A stretch of DNA of 64,000 nt from Nemania diffusa. Lineage: Eukaryota; Ascomycota; Sordariomycetes; Xylariales; Xylariaceae. The position numbers were made by a program, and so were the translations under genes. Each line of letters opens with the position of its first letter. The first letter of the stretch is position 1. This document shows, piece by piece, positions 34,243 to 48,600 of the stretch. The DNA is taken from NCBI GenBank assembly GCA_038501195.1, contig JBBPUQ010000003.1, positions 3,564,501 through 3,628,500 of the forward strand, in the 5' to 3' direction. A model generated the notes under the pieces. It saw nothing but the letters and a program-made list of their open reading frames with translations, was not told the origin of the DNA and did not search any database.

Positions 34243-34550
34243 TATTGGTGAAACTTTTTGTATATATGTATATAAAAAGATTTGGAGTAATTTGTAAAGT
34301 TTAAAGTTTGTTTTTAAGTTTTAAAGTTCTGTATTAGTTCGTATATATATTTTACAAAAAGAAGTACAACTAAAAAAGTTATATATAAGTTATTTATATA
34401 TATGTGTATATAGGATTTGTAAGTTCTGTAGATTTTAGTAGGTCTTTGTATTTTTTATTTATTTAGTTATTTAATAAAAGTTTTAGTTTAAGTTTTAGTT
34501 GTATGTATTTAGTATATATGTATAAATTTTGTTAAATCATTGGTTTAATA
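34243..34550. repeat. Left LTR-like repeat (308 bp, heavily mutated)
   Basis: Aligns to 39845-40152 at equal length. In the distal 190 bp nearly every difference is T here against C there, or A here against G there, so this copy has taken most of the mutations. It is preceded by TGTTGGTAGAACTTTTTG at 34225-34242, which resembles its own start and may be a partial duplicate. Confidence 0.8.
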
Positions 34551-37500
34551 TTAAAGATTTTTTCTTTTGTACAGTAACTTTAGTTTTAATGTTAATTAAT
34601 TTTTTATTATTTTTTTTGCTATTTAATCAATTTATATATACTTTTATTTGTACAACTAGTTTATTTGTACTAATTAGCTTTTTTAATGCTTAGTTAAGTG
34701 TTTTTTTTGTATAAGTGTTTGCTAAGTTGTTTTTACTATCGATTTAATATATTTTTGTAATTTTATAATTTTTGTACGCTTTTTGAAATAATATAATGTT
34801 GATTATAAATTGCTTTTTTTATATAGTTTTTAATTTGATTAAACATTTGTATAAAAACTTGAAATTAGTATATATAATTAATAGTACAGTTAATAATTCT
34901 ATTATATAAATGATTTTTTAAAAAGTTGTATTAAGTATAATAGTATAATTAAATTTATTAACTATATTATATAACTTATTTGCTAATATATTATATATAA
35001 TTTGTTTATATTTAATTAAATTTTAATAAACAATATTGTTTTTAATTGTAAAAGTATTTTTTGTATAGCTTTTATTAACTAGTACAATTATAAATTTAAT
35101 TTAAAAATTTAAATCTTTATTGTTTGTAAATACTTTATTAATAAAAATAAAAATCTTTATATAGTTAAAATTTAAAAGTATATAACATAGTTTTTGCTAT
35201 ATATTATTGATTTGTTATTATATTTATATGTTTAATGCTTTAACGTTGTTTTTTAATAGCTTTTAAATTTATATAATAATTAACAAGTTATATAATGTTT
35301 TTAGTTAATATATTGATATAATATATGCTTTTTAAGTTTATTAAATAATATATTATTAAAAATAATTTTTTGTACAAAAGTTAATAATATATAGTTGTTT
35401 GGTTTGTTTTTATTAAATAAAAAAGAAATTTTATTTGTTTATTTAGATTTTGCTTCTGTTAAATTTAACAAAATGTTCAAACGTTAATTTCGCTTTCGAT
35501 TTTGCGCAAAATAGTAGCTTAGTTTTTTTTTTATACAAAAACTTTTTAAATATAATATTGAAAGTATTATTTGTTTAAAGTTTTATAATTGTAAATTTGT
35601 CGGGTTTTTTTTTAGTATATAACAAATATAAATTATATATAAACACTTTTATATTTAATTTTTAGCAGTAATATTTATAGTAAGTTTTATACTAGTATAA
35701 TTTTAATTTAGCTAATTTATATAATAGTTGTACAATTTAAAATATAATGCTTGCTAAATATTTGTTTTTTAGTTTTTTTAGTAAGTAAATATAAATTTTT
35801 TAGTTTAATTTGTTATATAATTATATATATACTTAAAAAATGTTTTGTAGTTTTATATATATATTGTAATTTTAAATTAATAACAGTTTTAAAGTTATAA
35901 TAAACTATTAACTTATATATTGAATTGTTAATATTTATATAAAAATTTAGATTTTGTTGTTGTTTTTATAACTTTATATAATTAATTTAGATTTTTTATA
36001 TAGTTTAGTTGTTTTATTTTTAATTTTTTATATAAGCTTAGTTTAAAAAATTTTTATTTAGTTATATTAGTTTAAATTATATTGTATAAACTAAAATATA
36101 CTTTAAGTTGTTAGTACGTTTATTTTAATTATATTTAATTATTTAAAAAGTATATTAAGTGTAATAATTACATCGTTTTATTTTAGTTGTATAGCTAGAG
36201 CATAATTGTTAACTTTTTTTAATACAAAGTATTAGTTGTTAGTAAGTATAAATGACTTTTTTAGTTTGTTTTTATATCAAAGTTGCAGCTATTTAACAGC
36301 TTAAAAAAAGTTGTACAAAAAGTTATTTTTTTTATATAATAAATTAAATATAGCTTTTTGTTAATAGTATAATTTAATTTATATATAATAAAACTTAGCT
36401 AGTTTATTTGTTATATTAACTATAATATTACAATTTTCAATCGTAAAAATTTTATATAGTTTTATTTAGCTTTTTTATTTTTATTATATTATAATTTTAT
36501 TTTAAAAAAGTAAAAAAAATACTTTATACAATAATATTAATTTATTTTTAGTTTATATAGTTTAATTAATATTAACTTTTATATAAATATTTTTTAATAT
36601 TTTTATAGCTTTTTATACAGCTTTTGTTTTTTAAGTAATTTTTAATAAAAGAAATAAATTGCTGTTAATTTTAAAGTAAGCTTTAAAAACTAGCAAAATA
36701 AATATAAAACTATTTAGTTTAACTATATTATTTAAAGCTTTTATAACTATTTATAGTATTGTTTTTTCGTTTATATAATAATTGATTTTTTTATATAAAA
36801 TATTGAACATATAACAAAGTAATATATATGTTTGTTTAACTTTTTTGACAACTTAATATGTTTTAATAAACATTTTTTTGTATAAAGTTTTAACTAGTTA
36901 TATATTATTACAAAATTTTTTAAATGAAAAATTTGTACTAAAATTATATATAATATAATCAAATAGCTTTTAATATATTAAAATTTAATATTAGTATAAT
37001 ATATTTTAAATATTATATATATTTAAAAACTTTAGAAATTTAGCTGTTTAAAACAAAATATTTATATTAATTATATATAAAGTTAATTATTTATTAATTT
37101 ATATAATATCGATAATAATTTTATAATTAAAATTGTATTTGTTTTTTAATAAAAACTTAAATTTTTTTAAAGCTTAATTATATAATTAATAATAGTAGCA
37201 AAATTTTTTGATTTTTTAAAATATTAAAACATTAATATTATTATATTTAACTTTTTATAATAATTTTATAAGTTTTTTTATATAAAAATGTTTAAATTAA
37301 CAATGTAATTTTTAAAGTTTTTGTTTTATAAAATAATTTATAGCTTTTAATTAGCTAATATTAAAAAATAAATGTTTTTATTTTTATATAATTAATATTA
37401 TTATATTATTTTGTTATATAATTATGTTTTATATATTATTAAAATAAATATATAATTAATTTGTATTTTATAGCAACAGTAAAAATAAAGTTAGTATATT

Positions 37501-39469
37501 TAAAATATAAAATTTGATTAGTTTAATTAATATTAAAATTGTTATAATATTTATAGCTTTAAAGTTTTTAATATTATTAAATTAAATTGTTATATTATTT
37601 AAGATTTAATTTATTTGTATAAAAAGGTTTTTTTATATAAAAGCTTTAGCTTAAGCTTTTTTAATAATTAAAACTTTTGCTATATTAATATTTTATAAAA
37701 TACTTTAATATTTTATATTATATTAACTGTTTAAATAAAAATTGTTTAATATTAATATTTAGTTTTAAATATATATATTTTTTTCTGTTATATAATAAAA
37801 ATATATTAAATTTATTAAAAATTGAACTATTTTATTTTTAGTTTTAAAATCTAAGTTATTATTAAATTTATTATTATATAAAAAGTTTTTATTACTTTTA
37901 TAGTTTAATACAAATATATTATATTTTTTATATAATAAAGCTTTTTGTTTTAAAATATTATATATAACAAAATATTGTTTTTTTATTTTCGATTTTTTTT
38001 GTTAGCTATAATTAATAAACTAACAACTAAGCTTTTTGTAAATAAAGCATTTTTTGTTACTTTTATTATTTTTATTGTATAATCGTTGTAGTTTTTAGCG
38101 AAAATTTTTTTTAAAGCTATAACTGTACAATCGTTTTAAATACTTAGTATTATATTATTTGTTAATAAAATAAACGTTTGTTGTACAATAGTAGTTTATT
38201 TTTTGATTAAAAGAAACTTGTAGCGCTGTTTGCAAGTTAAAAAACAAAGCTTTGTATGTAAGTTTTTAACTAATTAAAGCAGGTTTGAGCTTAAGTATAC
38301 TAAAGCATGCTTGTACAACTGCTATATAAAGTAGTATTTTTTTATAATAGCTAAATTTTAAAACATATTGTATAAGTTAAAACTTATTAATTATAATTTT
38401 TAATATTTTAAACATTGTTTTTATTAAATTGTTTTGTTTTATTTGTATAAAAGTAGTAGTAGTTTAGTTAATTTAATATTAATTATAATTAATTGTTATA
38501 TTAAAGTAATTATTAAACATTATATAAATTTTGTTTTATTTTTATATTAAACTAATATAATTAAAATAATATTGTTTAACTTTTTTTTTTAATATAGAAA
38601 AAAATACTACATAATATTGTTTTTTAATAATTTTAAATCGATAATATATTGAAATAAAAATTTAAGCTTTATTATATAATATATTATATAGCTTATTGCT
38701 ATAGTTTTAGTTAAATTGTTATATTTTAATAAATATAATAAATTAAGCTGTTTTAATTAAATTATTGTAAATAATTTAAATAGAAAAAAGTTTATACAAT
38801 CGATTTTTGTATGTAAGTAAAAGCACAAAATATGCAGTAGAAATTTTAGAAGTAAGTATAAGTTTTTAGGTTTTTGTTTATACAAAAAAACTAAATACTT
38901 AATTATTTATACTAAGTATTATATAGCATATTAATATTACTAGCTTTAGTATAGCTAGTTATAGTACTAAATAATCCGTTTATATAATTAGAAATTTTAA
39001 TATATTCGCTAATATAAATACTAAAGCTATTTATATAGATATATTATTATTTAAGTTTTTATTGTTTTTATTTTTATATTTTTTAAAAATGTAAATAAAT
39101 TTATTATTATATATTATACTATATAATTAAATATTTAAATTATATTTAACTATAATACTAAATTTTTGTTTAAATATACAATTAATATTTACAAATATAA
39201 ATTTTGTTTATTTATTAAAATTTATTGCAAATATTTATATAAACTGTTTGCTTTTAACTTTTAGTTGTATATAATTGTATAAACATCGTACAAAATATAT
39301 TGTTAATTTTATAAGTTTTGAAAAAATATTAGAATTAATAGTTATATTTTAATACTTTAGATCTGTTTTTTTTTTTTAAATTTTTATTTAAATATTGCTG
39401 CTTTTAGCTATATTTTTGTATATAAAATTATTTTTATTGTATAAAGCTGCTAAATTGTTGTTTTAAGTT

Positions 39470-39514
39470 TGCTTAACTGCTGCAGCTGCTGCAACTACTG
39501 CTGCTTTTGTTATT
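39470..39514. repeat. GCT/GCA trinucleotide-like tract
   Basis: CTGCTGCAGCTGCTGCAACT followed by ACTGCTGC, a short trinucleotide-type run inside otherwise extreme AT sequence, 330 bp before the right LTR-like repeat. It could be a remnant of a Gln/Ala/Leu-coding run of the old element, or a chance tract. Confidence 0.55.
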
Positions 39515-39844
39515 AGTGTTAATATAGTTGTAAAAAGTAGTAAAATAAAAGTTATAAAATAAATAAAATAATCAAAAAAGTAAATATATAAAATAGCTTA
39601 TAGTTTTATTGATTTTTATATAAAAGTTAATTAAACTATTATAAAAAAAACTTCAACTTTATTATAATTAAACTTTGTTTGTTTAACAGTTAATTTAATA
39701 TGTTTTTAGCTAATTAATAAAAATAGTAATTTATTTTTTATATAAAAAAAAAAAAAATATAACATAGAAGTTATTTTTAATAATAATTAGTTTTCGCTTT
39801 TTTATTTTGTTAATTTGTAATTATATTTTATAATTATTAATTAA

Positions 39845-40152
39845 TATTAGTAAAACTTTTTGTACATATATATATAAAAAAATTTAAAATAATTTATAAA
39901 GTTTGGGGTTTATTTTTAAGTTTTAAAGTTCTATATTAGTTTGTATGTATATTTTACAAAAGAAAGTACAACCAAAAGGGTTGTACGCAAGTTATTTACA
40001 TGTGTGTGTGCGTAGGACCTGTAAGTCTTGTAGATCTCAGTAAGTTCCTGTGTTTTTTATCTATTCGGTTACCTAATAAAGGTCTTAGTCTAAGTCCTAG
40101 TTGTACGCACCTAGTACGTACATACAGGTCCTGTCAAGTCATTGGTTCAACA
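39845..40152. repeat. Right LTR-like repeat (308 bp), partly spared
   Basis: Partner of 34243-34550. Its first 110 bp are as AT-rich as the surroundings, but from about 39,958 to 40,152 it keeps many more G and C residues, then returns at once to extreme AT beyond its end. It contains AATAAA at 40075, a possible polyadenylation signal of the old element. It ends GGTTCAACA. Confidence 0.8.
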
Positions 40153-40254
40153 AAAACTATATAAAAACTAGATTAACTAAATTATTAAAATTTAGTTTTT
40201 TTTTTTTTTATTTAAAATAATTAGCTAAAACTAGTTTTTTTTATAAATAGTTAC

Positions 40255-40400
40255 ACTTTTTAGCAGCTTTTTTAAAAGTTTACAACTTTAATATATTTGT
40301 TATATTATTAATTTTACTATTTTTTTTAGCTTTAAATCTTTAAAAATAATTTTTATATTAATAAACAGTCTTTTAAAATATATATATTTTATACAGCAAA
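40255..40400. repeat. Dispersed repeat, copy A (weak)
   Basis: Shares the order AGCAGC..., TTTTACT..., TTTAAATCTTTAAAAATAAT and TTTTAAAATATATA with the copies at 48450 and 60655, but with more differences. It starts about 100 bp beyond the right LTR-like repeat. Confidence 0.4.
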
Positions 40401-43400
40401 CATTTAACATTTTAATATTTGTAGTTTTTATAACTAGATTTTTTAAGTCTGTTTTTATTTATATTTAAATACTGTTATATATATTTTCAAACATTTATTT
40501 TACTAGTATACTTTTTTCCGCTGTTTTAAAATATTATACAGACTTATTTATTAAGAAGTTTCTAAAACATTTTTTAATATTATGTATATATAAACTAACT
40601 CGGTCCTTTTTTTTTTAAAAAATTTTAAAAAATAAAAAACTTTATAAAGCTATAGCTATTTATTAAATTAATAAAAAATATAATCTTAAGTCTAAAATAA
40701 CTGCTTTTATAACACAAAATTTGCTAGTATAAAAAAAAAATTATAAAAAAGTCGTAAAAACTACTTATAGCTACTTTTTATAAAGTAGCTTTAATTATTG
40801 CTACTTTATAATATATAATAAGTTTGTTAATTTAAATAAAATATTAATTTAAAACAAACTAATAAACATTATTTTTAAAGCTTATATAAGTTTTTATTTG
40901 CTAGCTTGTTTATATTTAAAAAGTACATTAATAAATAATACTAAAAAAAAGCTTAAACTATAACAAAACAACTTTAAACAGTACAATAAAAAATTACAAA
41001 ATATATATTAGTTTTATAATATTTTATACACTAGTAAAATATATATTGCAAAAAAAGTTTAAAAGCTATAGTAAATAGTAGCTATTATATATATAAAATA
41101 TTACATACAATAGTAAAATATATAGCTTAAATAAAAAAACTTTTATAAGCAATAATTATAATGTAATTAAAAAGCAAACAAATATTAAAAGTTTTTTTAG
41201 TATATAAAACAACTAACTTTATTTTTTTTGTTAGTACAACAAATCTTTAGCTAAAATTTACTTTGCTTTTAAACTTTATATAAACAAACCACTAAAAGTT
41301 TAATTCCAAAAATAAATACTAAAAATTTATAACTATTTTTACAAGCTAATTTAACTATAAATAAACATTGTAAACTAATAAGCTAATAGCTTAAATTGTT
41401 ATTATAAACTAAAATATATAGTAAAAATTCCAACTTAGTACATTATATATCTTTTTGCTTTTTTTAAACACTGTTAAAATGCTACTTACTAATAGATATA
41501 ACTAAGTTTATTAAAAAAATCTAGATTTTAATTCTACTGCTTTATTTATTGCGTTATATTTTATAGTATTTAAAAGCTTAAAAAATATTTATTTAGTACT
41601 GTATAAAACACAAATTCGACTTTAAAACTTTAAAGTAAAAAAGCTTTAATGCTTTTTTAAAAAATATTTACTACAACTTTTACAATTTAAACTTTTAACT
41701 TGTTACTAAAAAAAAAATTAAAACAGTTTTTACTAGCATATTTAAAAAACTAGTCGCTTTATAACTTGTTAAATATATAAACTAAAAAACAATATTTTAT
41801 TTTAACTACTTTATTATAAGCGTTTTTAACGATTTATAAAATAACAATTTGCAGTAGTTTTAAAATAGCTTATTTTTTTATATCTTAAACAGTTTATTTA
41901 AATAAACCAAATAAAAACTTTTTAATAAAATAATTAATTTTTGAAATCGTTATAACAAAAATATATATAATAATATTTACATTAAATATATTGCTATAAA
42001 AACAAAATAACTTTAAAATTATTTAATAAAAAAAAAAAAATATAGTTATTATATAAAGTAGTAAATAAATATTTATAAATTTAAAAAAATAAAATAATAA
42101 GTACTTTTGTTTTAGATTTATTATATTAATAAAACTATTAATATTTTAAACAAATATATATTATATAAAAGCTATATATATATAAACATAGTTATAACTA
42201 TAATTTTAAGTTATAGTAATATTTCTAAAGCTAAAAGCACTATTAGCTTAAGTAAATACTGTTTGAAAATATTTATTGAAATTTTACAAATATTAAAAAC
42301 TAATTATTTAAAGCTAATATAAAATTAAAAACTATTTATAAAATTTTTGCTAGCTTATTTTATAACATTTTAGCAATATTTTATATTAATATAAAACTTA
42401 TAGTTAATTTACTATAATATAGCTAGCTTTACTGCTTTATAATTATAAATAGGTTTTAATAAAACTTATTTACTGCTATACTTAGTATAAAAAATCTTGT
42501 TTCTATTAATGATTTTTTTGCTTATATATAAAAAACTATATTTGTATTAACATTTTATTTTTAATATTAAGCTATAAGTTAATATTTAAATAATATTACT
42601 TTGCTGCTAGTTTTTTATAGTATATCTTTTTTTTGTTTACAATTTATATTATAAGCTTTATTTATACAATAGTTTTACAAGTTATTTTTAACTTATTTAT
42701 AGCTTGTTCAAACATATATTTTATAGCGCTTTATTTTAATAATATTATTATATTTTTTAGTATTAATATACCGTTTTTTTTTGCTAGCATACTTTTATAT
42801 TTTGTTTTATTTAGTAATACTTAAGATTAAACTAAGTACTTTGTTATTTTAAAAGATTTTATAATTAGGCTTGCTAAGTTAGCAAATTTAAGTCGATTTT
42901 AGTATATTTAATCTAAAAAAAATAAAACATTTGCTATATAAGTCTATATTAACATTAACATATTAGTTCTATAGAAACAATAAACTATATTATAATCAAA
43001 TATATTAAGTTTTTGAAATATATATTTAATTAATAAAAAGTATATAATTAAAACTAACAAGCTTTATAGCTTAAATGTTATATTTAATATAGCTAATAAA
43101 AAAACTATATAAATCTAAAAAGCTAAATTTTGCTAGCAAGCTTGAAACAGACTTATAAGCGGCAGCTAGATCGCTAAAATTAATGTTTTCGTTGTACTCG
43201 CTAAATATATTACTAGTAGCACTTTCAAAAAAATCTCTAAAAAATATATAAAAAAAAAATATAAATTACTTACTAATATACTATAAATCAGCTTGTTTTT
43301 TAAAATGCTACTAAACTAACAAAAGTGCAGTTTTTTTTTCTTTTAATTTAATATAATATATAATAATACTTTATTAACTGTTTTAATAAATTAATAAATA

Positions 43401-46400
43401 GAAACTAATATAGAACTATTATTTTTGTTATAATATATTGTTTTAATTTTTAGCTTATTTGCTAGTACTAGACCTATTTTTAACTTAAACAACTATTTAA
43501 ACAACAAATATTATACCTGTTTATTATATACTTTAATAATATTTACTAAGTTTATAACTGCTTAACAATAAAAAATCATTATTATTAAGTTAATTATTTT
43601 GTTTACTTTATATATAAATTGTTTATAAGAAAAATATTAATAATTTAGCAACTTAATTTAAAGTTTATATATAAACAATTTTAAAGATTTTATTTTATTT
43701 AATTTTTAATAATTTTTATTTTATAAACTTTTTCTTTTTTTTTATAAACTAATGTTATTAAAACAAAATATTTAAAACAGTTAATTTTTTTGCTACTATA
43801 ATAAACGAAAATAAATAAATCAGCTACTTAAGCTACTAACAATTTAACAATATAATAGCTATAAAAATATACAACTAAATATATTAAGCTTAAAAAAATC
43901 TGCTAAGCTAACTTTTGCTGTTTTAAAACACCGAAAGCTACTAAAAGTAAGACTTTTTTATATATAATATAAACACTGTTTACTGCACTGCTACTTGCTC
44001 TAACTTAATACTACTAGACTTTATACTATATTTAAAAACAGTTAACTTGTTGTTGTTTTATAGCTACAACTATTTACAAATCGCTAGCTTATACAAAATA
44101 TCGCAAATTATAAAAAGCTTTAAATAAAATTTACATTTATTATTTAAAAGCTGCTACTGCTTATAAATTACTAGTTTAAATAAAATATTACAAATTAAAA
44201 AAACTTTTAAATAAAATATATTACAAAGCAAAAATCAAATCGGTTATATAGCAATTATTCTTTACTATACTATAAATATAACATAAGCTAAATTTTATTA
44301 AAAAATTCTAATAAATATAAAAAAGCTTAATATAGTTTTAAAAAAAGTTAAACAGTATTAAAAAACAGTATAAAAAACAATTTAAAGTTAAAAGTATATA
44401 TAAACTAGTAACAAATATTTTATATAATAGTTATTAAATATTGTTTTTTTATATAATTATTAATTATAATAAAATAAAACTTAATATAAAGTTATTAATA
44501 TATATAAAACTAATAATAAAATATAACATTTATTTACAGTTTATACTTAATAAAATTGATTTAATTAAATATTTTTAATATGTTAATTTATTTTTTGCTA
44601 TATAAAAAGTATTTTTTATAATATTATATTTATATAAAAAACTCTGTATAACAAATTGCAAGTAAGCTTTAAAAGCTTTATAGTATATATATTTTATAAA
44701 GTTAGTTTTATAAAAAAAAAAAATTATATATAAATATTTAGTTACAAACTTAACAAATATTATTTATTAAAATTACATATATAAAATAGCTATATTATTA
44801 TATTTTTTTTTTTATATAAGCTAAGCTTAAATGCTTTTATATTTTTTAAGTTTTGTTTATTTTATATTTTATTTATAGCTTTTTTAACAAATTCGAAATT
44901 TTGGACAGAACTTTCTACAGCTTGTATATTTTTTAAATCTATTGTTACAAATATTATTATTTTTACTTGCTATTTTTTATTTTATATACTTTTATAACTT
45001 CTGTTTATAGCATTTTTAAACATATATATTAATATATTGCTAAATTAAATATTTTCATTTTTAGATTTTATTTAAAATATAATAATAAATGTAGCTAGTA
45101 TATTAAAAGTTTAGTTATTATTTGCTACTTCTTTTAAATGCTATAATAAATCAAACAATATAACAGTTTTAAACTTTATTTTAAAACATGTAACAGCAAT
45201 ATTAAAAATATTAATATTATACAATGTTTTTACAGCATTAGTAGCTAATGCAATAATAAACTATAAATTAGCTATATTTGTTATAAGTTTAGTTATTATT
45301 TTAACATTTAATAAATCAATAAAACTAAATAATAATAATATAAAAAAAAAGTTCTAGCTTTTAGTAAAAAAGTTTTAAAAATATTTACTACATAGTATAC
45401 TATATAAAACATATAAACTTAAAGCTAAATTACTACTTAAAAAAGTATTTTTAAATAATTAGCTATTAACTTGCTATAACAGTTTGTTTACTACTTTATT
45501 TTCTTTTTTACCTGCTTTTTTATATTATAACAAAACAATTTATAACTTGTTGTAAATAGATTTAAGCAGCAGCAGAGTTTTGTTTTATATGTTATAGTCA
45601 GTACTGTTACTTTAAAAGATACAGTTTAAAAAAAACACGTATTTGTTATTGAACATTTTTAGCGAAAACCCTGGCTCTAATATTTACAAAATAAAGTTTT
45701 CAATATAATAAAAGTCAGCAAATGCACCTAGCTTGATCTAGTTAAAAATCTTAACTTATTTTTTAAATCTTTGAAATAAATCAAAATAGCAATAACAAAA
45801 GCTTTTTTTTTAGTTAAGTTTTTGTTTTAAAACTAAGTTTTTTATTATTAGCTTGCTATTTAAGTTTTATTAATATTTTATTTTATAAATCGCTTTAATT
45901 TTGGTATTTTTAAATCAAGTCAAATAATACATTTTTATAATATGCTTTAGTTTTATAAAAAAATTTTTAAAACTAAACAGTTATATTATTTTTTTTACTA
46001 AAGCTTTTATTTAAATTGTTAATATAGCACGCTTAACTCAGTTTTTTTTTAGCTTATTTTTAGTTTTTTTAATTGTAGTTTAATACTTGTTTTTTTAGTT
46101 GCATATTTAAGTCTTTATATTTGCAGCTTTACTTTTAAATACTGCTTTTTTTTTCTTGCTTTTATTAAACGTAGTATATAGCTTAAATATATTTTTTTCT
46201 AGCTCGATCTGTTTTAATTTACTTATATAAGCCAACTTTTTAAATATATTGTTTTTATTTTCTAAAGCTTTTATTTTGTTTCAATTTCTAAATATCTTTT
46301 TTTAAAGTTAAGCTATAACTTTTAGTTGCTACTTTATTATTTGTTTTATTTTTTCGTTAAAATTTTCTATTTATACTATTAGCTTTATATTAATATATTT

Positions 46401-48449
46401 TTTACTTTTTATTTGCTTTTTTAACTTAACAATAATACTTTTACTTATAGAAGTTTAAACTATAGTTTATTTAAGCTTGTTATATTTAGCTTAAAACTTA
46501 TCGACGGTTAATTAAAAATAAAATATCGTTTTTTTTTTTTTTTTGTTGTTGTACTAAGTTTACTAGATTTTTTTTTATAAACAGTTGACTTTACTGCAAA
46601 AGTTATTACTACTAACTACTTTATTTGTTTTAAGCTAGTTAATTTTTTAACTTTGTTTTTTTATTATGTTTTATAAATGTTATCGCTTTATATAAACTTT
46701 GTTTACTTTAATTTTTAACTTTTACTTTATTACTGTTAGCTTAACTATTTAATTTTAAAAACTTTTTAACTTTTATTTTAAAATATTGATTTTAGTTTAC
46801 TATTTAATATAAATATTTTTAAAATTTAATATGTTGTGCTTTTTTTTATATAACTGATTTAATACCGATTTAATTGCTACTTAGGTTTTTTAGTTTTTGT
46901 ACTAAAGTTTAGATCTTATTTTTTATACCGCCGACAACGTAGTACTATTGTTCAAAAAAACAAGCAAAACCTATTTAAACAAAAGTTTTGATATATTATT
47001 AATTGTTAAATATAAATAAAAATATATACAGCTTGTGCTATAGTACTAAAAAAGCTCGACTTATATAGAAATATTATTATAGCTTACTAGCTTTATATTA
47101 ATAAAAAAAGCAGTTAATAATAGCTAAAACAATATATTTTCTTTTTATATAAATATATTTATTTTTAGTTGTAAACTTTAGTAATAATAGCTGAAGATTT
47201 TTTTATGCTATTTTAATATTTGTTTTAAAATATCGCTTAATATTTTTGCTACTAAAATCTTTAGTTATATAACTTATTAAAACTTATTTAATAAAAGAAT
47301 TAAATAACTACAAAAAAGATTTTTTAATATTTAATATATTCTAGTATATATTAGCGCTTTTACTATTAGTATTTTTAGCTATATAACTTATTAACTTATT
47401 AAACAAAAAAATTAAACAAAAAAAAAAAAGATTTTTTACTATTTAATATATTTTAACATATATAATGCTTAAATATAAAGCTTATCGCTTTTAAACTTTT
47501 AAGTTTTAAATAACTCAAATATAGCTTATATATATAGCTTTTAGCTTATTACTTTTAAATATTACTAAATATTACAAAATATTACAAAATATTTATTATA
47601 TATTTTAAATATTTAATAGCTTTTTTATTATATATTATATTAAATTACTATATTTTTTTTAAAACTATATCTGCTATATTATATAGTTATAACAATATAT
47701 GCTTAAAAAAGTTTATTAAAACAATTTAAAAACTTAATAATTTTAAGTTTATATAAAATTTAAATTATATTTCTACTGTAAAAAAAACAGATAAAAAAAT
47801 CGTTATACAAAAAAATAAAGCAGGTTTTATTTTTACTTTATACTGTTTATAAAACATCAGCGAAAAATTAGCTTACTAAATACTTACTTTTATATAAAAA
47901 GTAATTGCTAAAAACCTATTTTTATTAACAATTTAAAAAATAAAACAAAAGCTAAAGCTTTTTGTATAGCTTTTTTGCAACTAGTGCAAATAATCAGTTA
48001 AAAAAACGGAATATATTAGAGTTAAAGTTGTTAAGCACGCAAAAAAAAAACTTTAAAAAATAGCAAATAAAAACTACTATATACTGTTTATATTATTTAT
48101 TGTTGTGAATATTTTATTCTTGCTTTTATTTTATATCTAGTTTTTTTACAGCTAGCTAAAAAGCGTTAAATAAATGATTTAAAAGCTTATAAAACATTTT
48201 ATAACAGCTACTTTTACAGTATACTTTTAAAAAAAGCATACTTAATTTATATTGTTTACTATGTACTATATTTTTTATATAAAATAAAAAAAAGAAAAGT
48301 TAAGCTTGTAAATAATTATAAATATTAAAATAGTATAAATAATACTACTACAAATAAAACAAATTAATTAAATTATTAAAGCTTATTTAAATAGTTTTTT
48401 TATTTATTTATATAGCTAGTTTAAATAATAAGTTTTTATTTTATACAGT

Positions 48450-48600
48450 ACACTTTTAAGCAGCTTTTTAAAAAAACCTGCTACAATTTTATTAATATAT
48501 ATTTTTTTAAAATACTCTGTTTTTACTGCTTTAAATTTTTAGAAGTATTTATTTATAGTTATAGCTAGTTCTTTAAAATATATAGTGTATATATTGTATA
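48450..48600. repeat. Dispersed repeat, copy B
   Basis: Matches 60655-60785 in the same orientation over about 130 bp, including TTTTTAAAATACTCT and TATTTATAGTTATAGCTA. Differences are mostly C/T and G/A. The spacing of 12 kb could suit the ends of one large element or two separate insertions. Confidence 0.65.

Larger units (their letters stand above)
34243..40152. mobile_element. Decayed LTR retrotransposon (about 5.9 kb)
   Basis: Two 308-bp direct repeats lie 5.6 kb apart, a spacing and length normal for an LTR element. Their ends reconstruct to TGTTG...CAACA, the canonical TG...CA with a 5-bp inverted terminal repeat (left copy ends TAATA, right copy ends CAACA). The interior has no recognisable gag or pol, as expected after saturating C-to-T change. 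No target-site duplication is visible. Strand is not assignable; a T-rich tract just after the left repeat (34557-34568) would fit a polypurine tract read on the minus strand, but this is weak. Confidence 0.7.
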
